NCBI GenBank assembly: GCA_905235425.1
Contig: CAJOKY010000091.1
Location: forward strand, 1-8,646
Origin: an uncultured Selenomonadaceae bacterium
Lineage (GTDB): Bacteria; Bacillota; Negativicutes; Selenomonadales; Selenomonadaceae
Length of the DNA stretch: 8,646 nucleotides
Direction: 5' to 3'
A program made the translations under genes and the position numbers. Below, piece after piece: positions 1 to 5,009 of this stretch. Position 1 is the first letter of the stretch; every line of letters begins with the position of its first letter. A model generated the notes under the pieces. The model searched no databases, was not told where the DNA came from, and saw only the letters and a list, made by a program, of their open reading frames with translations.

Positions 1-887
1 ATTTTGCCGATAAAATAATTTAATCGCGCCATTTTGTAAAGCACGACGCACGGCAAATTCATCAGCGCCGCCTCCAAAACCACCGTGCCTGAAGTTGCCA
101 TAGCCGCATCTGCAATGCCCATTAAATCATAACGGTACAATTTTGTAAGTGTTACGTTGACATTAGCCGCGCGTACTTGCCGCGAAATTTCGGATTCGTC
201 GACATTATCAGCGACGGGTAAAAAAAATTTTGCCGGATTTTTCACCGACAAAATCTTAACCGCGCTCAACATTTCAGGCAAAATTAATTTTATTTCTTGC
301 TTTCGACTGCCGGGCATTAAAAGTATCACGTGCTCTGATTCATTTACGTTGAAAAATTTCCGTGCGGCGTCCAAAGTTAATGAAGGTTTAACCGTATCGA
401 CAAGCGGGTTGCCGAGAAAAGAAATTTTTGCACCGGCTTTTTCGTACGGCGGCAGTTCAAAAGGAAATATTGCGATAAATTCATCGGCGATTTTTGCGCA
501 TTTAGCGGCGCGAGATTTTCTCCATGCCCATGCAGAAGGCGGAATGTACGACAAAATTTTTACGCCAAATTTTTTTACACGTTCGGCAAGCCGCCAATTA
601 AAATCGGGATAATCGATTAAAACCAATAAATCCGGCTTTTCAGTGCGAACAATTTCAGTTAAATCGTCGAGAAGTTTTAAAATTTTGCGCAGATTTTTCA
701 AAACTTCAATGACGCCCATAACGTTGTAGTCTTTATAATTTCGTACAAGGCGGACGCTTGCCGCCTGCATTTCGTCACCGCCCATACCGAAAAGCTCGGT
801 TGACGGTGAAATTTTTTTAATTTCGCGTGCAAGGCTGGCGCCATGAACATTGCCTGACGCTTCGCCCGCCGTCATCATAATTTTCAT
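1..887 (-). CDS. lpxB: Lipid-A-disaccharide synthase LpxB, 3' end cut off by window edge
   Basis: LpxB is a membrane-associated GT-B glycosyltransferase (family GT19). It condenses UDP-2,3-diacylglucosamine with lipid X to give the beta-1,6 lipid A disaccharide phosphate. The first 295 codons are present and read without interruption to the left edge; about 80-100 C-terminal residues should lie outside. Visible family hallmarks are the N-terminal glycine loop (AGEASGNVHGA, residues 7-17), the IDYPDFN motif (91-97) holding the aspartate considered catalytic, YIPPSAWAWR (114-123), the FLGNPLVD segment (157-164), MPGSRKQEI (191-199) and SGTVVLEAAL (266-275), which contributes to UDP-sugar binding. 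The glycine loop reads SGN where the usual consensus is SGD. The start at 887 gives the expected N-terminus, MKIMMTAGEA. No Shine-Dalgarno sequence precedes it, because a heptamer repeat array runs right up to the ATG. It is the last visible gene of the lpx series, 97 bases after lpxI. Confidence 0.96.
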   Translation of the reverse strand, partial: MKIMMTAGEASGNVHGASLAREIKKISPSTELFGMGGDEMQAASVRLVRNYKDYNVMGVIEVLKNLRKILKLLDDLTEIVRTEKPDLLVLIDYPDFNWRLAERVKKFGVKILSYIPPSAWAWRKSRAAKCAKIADEFIAIFPFELPPYEKAGAKISFLGNPLVDTVKPSLTLDAARKFFNVNESEHVILLMPGSRKQEIKLILPEMLSAVKILSVKNPAKFFLPVADNVDESEISRQVRAANVNVTLTKLYRYDLMGIADAAMATSGTVVLEAALMNLPCVVLYKMARLNYFIGK

Positions 888-987
888 AGTTAGTAAGTAG
901 TTAGTAGTGAGTAGTGAGTAGATAAAAGATAATGGCTAATGGCTAACAGCTAATAGCTAACAGCTAACAGCTAATCGCTAACAGCTA
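888..987 (-). repeat. Degenerate heptanucleotide tandem array between lpxI and lpxB
   Basis: Read on the minus strand from 987, this is 14 consecutive seven-base units in unbroken phase plus two bases, ending directly at the lpxB ATG. Units drift in blocks along the array: TAGCTGT, TAGCTAT and TAGCGAT first, then TAGCCAT twice, then TATCTTT and TATCTAC, then TCACTAC twice, then TAACTAC and TTACTAA. Neighbouring units resemble each other most, as expected for serial local duplication. The first unit supplies the TAG stop codon of lpxI. The array resembles the short tandemly repeated repetitive (STRR) heptamers described in cyanobacteria, but is not claimed to be homologous to them. Function is unknown. 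Confidence 0.93.
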
Positions 988-1788
988 AATCGCAACTATA
1001 GTCATGCCGTGTTCGTCTGCGAAGGCAACCATATTTTCTTTATCAACCAGCAAAGTTTTATCAGCCTCAATGGCAAGAGCAGTCGCGTCGACTTCCGCCA
1101 TAACTTTAATTGTTTGCGGACCGACAGTAGGAACGTCAAATCGATTATCTTGATTCGGTTTAGAAACTTTTGCAACAACGGCACCGCTTACTGCCAACTT
1201 GCCGCCGCGTCTTATACATTCGTCTGTGCCTTCAATCGCCTCAAGCGCCATAACTGCGCGATTTTTTACAACAACGGTTTGTCCAACGTCAAGGCGTCCC
1301 AATTCTTTAGCGATAACAAAACCAAAATCAATATCTTGACGCTCGACGCTTGAAGGTTCACGGCTTGTAATTACTCCTCTGCGCGGCATTAGACGACGAA
1401 TCAGCGCGGTTTGGTCGAAAGTTTGAAGTCCCGCCTTCGCCAATTCCAATATAAACGCCATCATAATCGTGTTATCGCTTCTATCAGAAAGAGAAGTTAT
1501 AAGTTCAATCATCTTTTGATCGGGCTGAACTTTTCCGTTAAATAATAATTCTTTCGTCACTTTGCCAATCATTGTAACTTTTTCAAGCCCGTTATCTTTA
1601 AAATATTTTAAAATTTCGCCGAGTTGCCCAACGCTAATTTGCTGATAATCTTTTGAGAATTCAGCAATTTGCGGATCGCTTTCCGGCAAAAGTCCTACCG
1701 CGTACACTTCATAGCCGAGTTTTTTAGCTGTCCTTGCACATTCTACCGGCAATTTTCCTACTCCCGCCAAAAGTCCGAGTTTCTCCAT
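985..1788 (-). CDS. lpxI: UDP-2,3-diacylglucosamine pyrophosphohydrolase LpxI (DUF1009 family)
   Basis: LpxI hydrolyses UDP-2,3-diacylglucosamine to lipid X and UMP, the step before LpxB. It replaces the unrelated metallophosphatase LpxH used by enterobacteria. With the start chosen here the protein has 267 residues, the usual family length. The N-terminal domain begins EKLGLLAGVGKLP, a glycine-rich start typical of the family. The C-terminal domain holds AIEGTDECIRRGG (184-196) and KPNQDNRFDVPTVGPQT (210-226), the conserved segment expected to carry catalytic acidic residues. The reading frame extends upstream to an ATG at 1827. The start at 1788 is preferred because it matches the family N-terminus and follows a GGAGG at 1800-1804, whereas the longer form would add 13 low-complexity residues rich in Asn and Ser. 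It lies 57 bases after lpxA in the same direction. Its TAG stop codon falls inside the first heptamer of the downstream repeat array. Confidence 0.95.
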   Translation of the reverse strand: MEKLGLLAGVGKLPVECARTAKKLGYEVYAVGLLPESDPQIAEFSKDYQQISVGQLGEILKYFKDNGLEKVTMIGKVTKELLFNGKVQPDQKMIELITSLSDRSDNTIMMAFILELAKAGLQTFDQTALIRRLMPRRGVITSREPSSVERQDIDFGFVIAKELGRLDVGQTVVVKNRAVMALEAIEGTDECIRRGGKLAVSGAVVAKVSKPNQDNRFDVPTVGPQTIKVMAEVDATALAIEADKTLLVDKENMVAFADEHGMTIVAI

Positions 1789-1799
1789 ATAAATTACTA

Positions 1800-1804
1800 C
1801 CTCC
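1800..1804 (-). promoter_or_regulatory. Ribosome binding site of lpxI
   Basis: GGAGG on the minus strand lies 11 bases before the ATG at 1788. It lies inside the longer open frame that starts at 1827, so it supports the internal start. Confidence 0.7.
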
Positions 1805-1845
1805 GAATTATTATTGCTTACATTCAAATTAAAAATTCAACCAAA

Positions 1846-2640
1846 TTATTCAATTTCGCGACGTTCTCTGCAAATACCGCGCTCCGCATTTCGCAAAAAT
1901 CTCAAAAAATGCTCCACTTCTTCGCATGAATCAACTTCCTGCTCAATTACGGCAATGGCTTCGGCTAAACTTAAACCCGATCGATATAAAATTTTGTACG
2001 CCTTTTTAATAAGCCGCCGAGATTCAAGGGGAATACCTGCGCGGGAAATGCCGACGTTGTTAAGCCCAACGACTTTGGCAGGGTGACCGTCAACCAAAGT
2101 ATACGGCACGACATCTTGGACGAGTTTACTCATACCGCCGACCATTGCATTGCGTCCAATTTTCACGAATTGATGAACGCCTGCCATGCCGCCGATAACA
2201 ACCCTGTCTTCAACAATTGCATGACCGGAACAACTTGCCAAATTCGACATAATAACGTGATTGCCTAAAACGCAGTTATGAGCCACGTGAATATAAGCCA
2301 TTAGAAGACAGTCACTGCCTATACGTGTTTCGTTGCCTTCGCCGGTAGCACGGTGAATAGTAGCGCCTTCGCGAATTACTGTTCTGTCGCCGATAATTGT
2401 GGAGCTTTGTTCGCCTTTGAATTTTAAATCTTGCGGTTCAGCACCTACCGATGCAAATTGAAAAACGCGGCATTCTTTGCCTAAAGTCGTCCACTTGGAA
2501 ATGACTGAGTGGGGTCCTATATTTGAACCGTCGCCGATAACCACTTCATCGCCAATCACCGTATAAGGACCTATTGTCACATTATTTCCTATTTTTGCAC
2601 TTGGTGAAATGACCGCGCTGGCGTGAATGTTCGATTCCAT
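1846..2640 (-). CDS. lpxA: Acyl-ACP--UDP-N-acetylglucosamine O-acyltransferase LpxA
   Basis: LpxA is a cytoplasmic homotrimer that transfers a 3-hydroxyacyl chain from ACP to the 3-OH of UDP-GlcNAc, the first step of lipid A synthesis. The N-terminal two thirds is a left-handed beta-helix of hexapeptide repeats (for example IGNNVTIGPYTVIGDEVVIG), followed by a helical C-terminal domain containing AYKILYRSG. Counterparts of E. coli His122, His125 (IHVAHNC), His144 (SGHAIV), Gln161 (VHQF) and Arg204 are all present. The residue matching E. coli Gly173, which sets acyl-chain length, is also glycine (MVGGMS), which suggests a long chain near C14; this is inference. The start is uncertain. ATG at 2640 gives MESNIHASAV and lies 12 bases after an AGGAG. 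ATG at 2652 directly abuts that AGGAG with no spacer, so the shorter form is preferred. Length is 264 residues, close to the E. coli protein. The gene follows fabZ across a long repeat array. Confidence 0.96.
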   Translation of the reverse strand: MESNIHASAVISPSAKIGNNVTIGPYTVIGDEVVIGDGSNIGPHSVISKWTTLGKECRVFQFASVGAEPQDLKFKGEQSSTIIGDRTVIREGATIHRATGEGNETRIGSDCLLMAYIHVAHNCVLGNHVIMSNLASCSGHAIVEDRVVIGGMAGVHQFVKIGRNAMVGGMSKLVQDVVPYTLVDGHPAKVVGLNNVGISRAGIPLESRRLIKKAYKILYRSGLSLAEAIAVIEQEVDSCEEVEHFLRFLRNAERGICRERREIE

Positions 2641-2652
2641 TTTTTCCAACAT

Positions 2653-2657
2653 CTCCT
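2653..2657 (-). promoter_or_regulatory. Ribosome binding site of lpxA at the edge of the repeat array
   Basis: AGGAG on the minus strand is immediately adjacent to the ATG at 2652 and 12 bases before the ATG at 2640, which favours the latter. The preceding bases read ACAGGAG, one base short of the ACAGGGAG-like units in the adjacent array. The site may therefore be a remnant or derivative of a repeat unit (inference). Confidence 0.6.
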
Positions 2658-2660
2658 GTT

Positions 2661-2955
2661 TAGCGGTTAGCTGTTAGCTATTAGCTATTAGCTTTTAGGT
2701 TTTAGGTGTTAGGTGTTAGCTGTTAGCTGTTAGCTTTTAACTAGTCCCTGATCCCTAATCCCTGTTCCCTGTTTAGGGATTAGCGGTTAGCTGTTAGCTA
2801 TTAGCTATTAGCTTTTAGGTTTTAGGTGCTAGGAAAACTGATCCCTGTTCCCTGTTCCCTGATTAGGGATTAGCTGTTAGCTATTAGCTATTAGCTTTTA
2901 GGTGCTAGGAAAACTGATCCCTGCTCCCTGTTCCCTAAAATTCCCTGTTCCCTAC
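2661..2955. repeat. Higher-order heptanucleotide repeat array between fabZ and lpxA
   Basis: On the plus strand the whole fabZ-lpxA spacer can be parsed into seven-base units. Module A (2661-2772) is 16 units in perfect phase: 11 TAG-type units (TAGCTGT, TAGCTAT, TAGGTGT and similar), one TAACTAG, then four TCCCT-type units. Module B (2774-2862) has nine TAG-type units, a five-base ACTGA, then three TCCCT-type units. Module C (2864-2938) repeats B with one TAGCGGT unit and one TAGGTTT unit missing. A tail (2942-2955) has two more TCCCT-type units. Positions 2661-2708 and 2781-2828 are identical over 48 bases. The last unit overlaps the fabZ stop codon. TAGGGAT and ATCCCTA units are reverse complements, so the array can fold, for example 2751-2758 with 2773-2780. 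Confidence 0.93.
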
Positions 2956-3413
2956 TCCTTACCGGCTAAACTGAACATTTCTTCGTTGCGTTTCAAAGCA
3001 AATTTAAAATCGGCAGATGAAACAAGTTTGTCGTCAACGTAACCGTCAGCATGAAGTACACCGAAGTCACCGCGAACTTTTACTATTTCTGCACGAGTAA
3101 TTAACGTATCACCAGGTACAATGGGCTTTTTAAATTTTATGTTATCCATGCCGCCGAATAGCGCAATTTTGCCGCGATGCTCTTCAGGATAAAGCATTGC
3201 AACGCCGCCTACCTGCGCCATTGCCTCAAGTTGCAAAACGCCCGGCATTATGGGGTGACCGGGAAAGTGTCCTGCAAATTGCGGCTCATTCATTGTGATA
3301 TTTTTTAAGCCCGTCGCCGATTTAAAAGGATCTATTTCCAAAATTCTGTCTACAAGCAACATTGGCGGACGATGCGGGAGTATCTTCATAATTTCTTCAA
3401 TGTCCAATACCAT
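2952..3413 (-). CDS. fabZ: 3-hydroxyacyl-ACP dehydratase FabZ
   Basis: FabZ dehydrates (3R)-hydroxyacyl-ACP to trans-2-enoyl-ACP in fatty acid elongation. It competes with LpxA for hydroxyacyl-ACP, so its place between lpxC and lpxA is common in lipid A operons. The protein is a single hotdog domain of 153 residues, a normal length. It carries the family start IMKILPHRPPMLLVDR (8-23) and the active-site helix HFPGHPIMPGVLQLEAMAQ, with catalytic His49 and Glu63 (counterparts of E. coli His54 and Glu68). The frame is open to 3443, but the ATG at 3413 is chosen because GGGGAG at 3421-3426 lies seven bases before it and the family N-terminus begins there. It lies 32 bases after lpxC, so the two are almost certainly co-transcribed. 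The TAG stop codon lies in the first unit of the following repeat array. Confidence 0.96.
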   Translation of the reverse strand: MVLDIEEIMKILPHRPPMLLVDRILEIDPFKSATGLKNITMNEPQFAGHFPGHPIMPGVLQLEAMAQVGGVAMLYPEEHRGKIALFGGMDNIKFKKPIVPGDTLITRAEIVKVRGDFGVLHADGYVDDKLVSSADFKFALKRNEEMFSLAGKE

Positions 3414-3420
3414 TTTTATT

Positions 3421-3426
3421 CTCCCC
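3421..3426 (-). promoter_or_regulatory. Ribosome binding site of fabZ
   Basis: GGGGAG on the minus strand, seven bases before the ATG at 3413. It fixes the start downstream of the longest possible open frame. Confidence 0.75.
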
Positions 3427-3445
3427 TTTTTACAGACTGCCACTT

Positions 3446-4282
3446 CTACACGCAGCTGATATCTTCATAAATTTTTTTTGCAAGCTTAGTATTGAGCGCG
3501 TGACCTGACGCCGCCGCGATTACATGACAGTTAAAAATTCCTGCAAGCCGCATATCACCGATAACGTCCAAAATCTTATGCCGTACCAGTTCATCGGGAT
3601 ATTTCAGCGGATTAAGCCAGCCTTCGTCATTGTAGACGATAACATTTTCAATGGTGCCGCCAAGACCTAATCCCATTTTACGCAAGGCGTCAATTTCTTT
3701 TTCATAAGCTATCGTCCGCGCAGGCGCAATTTCATTTCTGTAAACGTCTTGAGTAATTTCAAAGTCAGCGTACTGAATACCTATCAAAGGGTGCGGATTA
3801 ATTGACGTAAAACTTACACGGAAACCGTCATAAGGCAGGGCGATTATAAATTTTTTGCCGTCGTCCGAATCTGCGCGGTAAATTTTTTCAAGGCGAATAT
3901 AACGGCGATTTTCATCTTGCTCAACAATGCCGACAGATTGAATCATTTCAAAAAAATCTACGGAGTTGCCGCCGAGTACAGGCGGTTCTTCCGCATTCAA
4001 TTCAATTTGGCAGTTGTCGATACCGCAGGCGTTCAGCGCACTCATTAAATGTTCAATGGTAAAAACCTTTACGCCGTTTTCTTCAATTGTCGTGGCACGC
4101 AGTGTAGACGTGACATTAGCCGCAGTCGCGTGAATTGTAGGTTGCCCTTGTAAGTCTGTTCGGACAAAAATTATACCTTCGCCAACTTCGCCCGGTTTAA
4201 GTTTCAATCGCACTTCAACGCCGGAATGTAAACCGACGCCGCGCTTTTCGATTGAACTTTTCAAAGTTTTTTGTCTTTGCAA
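3446..4282 (-). CDS. lpxC: UDP-3-O-acyl-N-acetylglucosamine deacetylase LpxC
   Basis: LpxC is a zinc enzyme that deacetylates UDP-3-O-acyl-GlcNAc, the committed step of lipid A synthesis. At 278 residues it is a standard single-domain LpxC, not a fusion to FabZ as in some Bacteroidetes. The N-terminal motif KSSIEKRGVGLHSG is present. The zinc ligands are His78 in TIEHLMSAL and His235 and Asp239 in RHKILDVIGD. Glu77 and His261 (SGHALNTKL) match the catalytic Glu78 and His265 of E. coli, and LGGTIENVIV (207-216) matches the conserved loop. The start codon is TTG, supported by AAGGAGG at 4290-4296, seven bases upstream, and by the conserved N-terminus. It is the first gene of the visible lpx series, with its own promoter at 4311-4340. 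The short C-terminus (KKIYEDISCV) lacks the longer tail that targets E. coli LpxC for FtsH degradation, although such tails vary between lineages. Confidence 0.97.
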   Translation of the reverse strand: MQRQKTLKSSIEKRGVGLHSGVEVRLKLKPGEVGEGIIFVRTDLQGQPTIHATAANVTSTLRATTIEENGVKVFTIEHLMSALNACGIDNCQIELNAEEPPVLGGNSVDFFEMIQSVGIVEQDENRRYIRLEKIYRADSDDGKKFIIALPYDGFRVSFTSINPHPLIGIQYADFEITQDVYRNEIAPARTIAYEKEIDALRKMGLGLGGTIENVIVYNDEGWLNPLKYPDELVRHKILDVIGDMRLAGIFNCHVIAAASGHALNTKLAKKIYEDISCV

Positions 4283-4289
4283 AACTCCG

Positions 4290-4296
4290 CCTCCTT
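4290..4296 (-). promoter_or_regulatory. Ribosome binding site of lpxC deciding a TTG start
   Basis: AAGGAGG on the minus strand, a near-complete Shine-Dalgarno sequence, lies seven bases before TTG at 4282. No ATG lies at a suitable distance in frame, so the TTG start is well supported. Confidence 0.85.
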
Positions 4297-4310
4297 AAAA
4301 ATTTTCACTT

Positions 4311-4340
4311 ATTATATCACCAAATATTCTTCACGTCGAA
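4311..4340 (-). promoter_or_regulatory. Promoter of the lpxC operon (sigma-A type, extended -10)
   Basis: On the minus strand a perfect TATAAT (4316-4311) is preceded by TG in the extended -10 position. A weak -35 candidate, TTCGAC (4340-4335), lies 18 bases upstream. Transcription would begin shortly before the lpxC ribosome binding site, leaving a leader of about 20-25 bases. The ten bases GTGATATAAT are shared exactly with the promoter of the oxidoreductase gene. Confidence 0.75.
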
Positions 4341-4403
4341 CGCGCATAAAAATTTTTTCAAATAAATTTCATTAGGTAAAAAATTATTAGAGCATCTTTG
4401 AGT

Positions 4404-4432
4404 TAGACATTTTTACAATTTTTTTATAAAAT
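4404..4432 (+). promoter_or_regulatory. Probable promoter of the small secreted-protein gene
   Basis: TAGACA (4404-4409) and TAAAAT (4427-4432) each match the sigma-A consensus at five of six positions, with an ideal 17-base spacer. The promoter is divergent from the lpxC promoter, with about 65 bases between the -35 boxes. The surrounding bases are very AT-rich, so chance matches are more likely here than elsewhere. Confidence 0.55.
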
Positions 4433-4496
4433 TTTCTAAAAATTATCAAAGGTGGTGAAAGTCGTTGCTAAAAATTTTTTGGTAACGGCGGTTAAA

Positions 4497-4904
4497 ATGT
4501 CAAGTTTAAATTTTTTTGACGTGAAAGGAGTATTGGCGCGTATATGTTTTATCTTCGCGCTTGCTCTGATAATCTTTCCGTCGTCAGTAAGCGCCAATGA
4601 AGATCCGCGCCTTGATATTCAAAATATCACTACAAGCGGCGATACCCTTTACTTGGACGCGACAATTTCTAATATCGGCGACAAAACCGCGAGCATTTAC
4701 AAAATCGACATTTACAGCTTGACGATTGTAGATCGTCTCAATGGTAAAATTGTATGGAAAGGCGCTCCCGTTTTCGACAATCTTAACATTCGTGTTGCGC
4801 CCGGCGCTCTTGTAAACGAAACACTGAAAATAAATAATGTTTCCCTGCCCTATCATTCATATAAATTAAAATGGGAATTAAGCTATTCCATTTTTACAAA
4901 TTGA
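4497..4904 (+). CDS. Small predicted secreted or periplasmic protein, function unknown
   Basis: I do not recognise the family. From the ATG at 4497 the product has 135 residues. A basic n-region with Lys10 and Arg15 is followed by a hydrophobic stretch (residues 16-27, ICFIFALALIIF) and a V-S-A site after residue 33, a typical signal peptidase I site. This leaves a mature protein of about 102 residues with no cysteine. The mature part alternates short polar and beta-branched stretches (TLYLDATISNIGDKTASIYKI, then DNLNIRVAPGALVNETLKI) in a way that suggests one immunoglobulin-like beta sandwich, like FxLYD or CARDB-type domains; this is inference. The frame is also open from GTG at 4452, which would place 15 more residues before the signal peptide. 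ATG 4497 has a weak GGCGG five bases upstream and gives a normal signal length. It stands alone between divergent lpxC and the oxidoreductase gene, with its own candidate promoter. Confidence 0.7.
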   Translation: MSSLNFFDVKGVLARICFIFALALIIFPSSVSANEDPRLDIQNITTSGDTLYLDATISNIGDKTASIYKIDIYSLTIVDRLNGKIVWKGAPVFDNLNIRVAPGALVNETLKINNVSLPYHSYKLKWELSYSIFTN

Positions 4905-4939
4905 AATTTTTTCGGAAAAAATCCAGCTATTCAAAATAA

Positions 4940-4968
4940 TTTACATTTAAATAACCGCGTGATATAAT
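4940..4968 (+). promoter_or_regulatory. Promoter of the pyruvate:ferredoxin oxidoreductase gene
   Basis: TTTACA (4940-4945, five of six consensus matches) and a perfect TATAAT (4963-4968) are separated by 17 bases. A TG one base before the -10 hexamer makes it an extended -10. This predicts a strong vegetative promoter with a leader of roughly 35 bases, consistent with high expression of a central anaerobic enzyme. Confidence 0.8.
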
Positions 4969-4978
4969 TCCTGCGGTT
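4953..4978 (+). promoter_or_regulatory. Inverted repeat around the -10 box, possible operator
   Basis: AACCGC (4953-4958) and GCGGTT (4973-4978) are perfect inverted six-base arms separated by 14 bases, and the spacer contains the -10 hexamer. A dimeric regulator binding here would block RNA polymerase. The arms do not match the Rex or Fnr/Crp consensus sites that I know. Role and cognate regulator are unknown, and chance occurrence is possible. Confidence 0.4.
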
Positions 4979-5009
4979 TATTTTTTTTGAGAGGAGACTC
5001 TAAGGATAC

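Noticed and set aside
157..612. Plus-strand open frame of 151 codons
   Set aside because: It lies wholly antisense to lpxB, which has clear family motifs; its product shows no recognisable domain and no suitable ribosome binding site.
1789..1827. N-terminal extension of LpxI by 13 residues
   Set aside because: The extension is low in complexity, contains the ribosome binding site of the downstream ATG and does not belong to the conserved family N-terminus.
2661..2955. CRISPR array
   Set aside because: Repeats are seven-base contiguous units without unique spacers, and no cas genes are near.
2661..2955. Assembly or sequencing artefact
   Set aside because: Units are degenerate and ordered in distinct modules, a second independent array with a different unit mix lies at 888-987, and flanking genes are intact. 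It cannot be fully excluded without reads.
3414..3443. N-terminal extension of FabZ by 10 residues
   Set aside because: The GGGGAG ribosome binding site for ATG 3413 lies within it, and FabZ normally begins just before the PHRPP motif.
4283..4496. Riboswitch or small RNA in the divergent spacer
   Set aside because: The region is AT-rich with no compact GC-containing fold or recognisable aptamer motif; the two promoters account for it.
4906..4922. Intrinsic terminator after the small secreted-protein gene
   Set aside because: The seven-base arms around CGG are made only of A-T pairs and there is no T run after the hairpin, so it would be too weak to count as a terminator.
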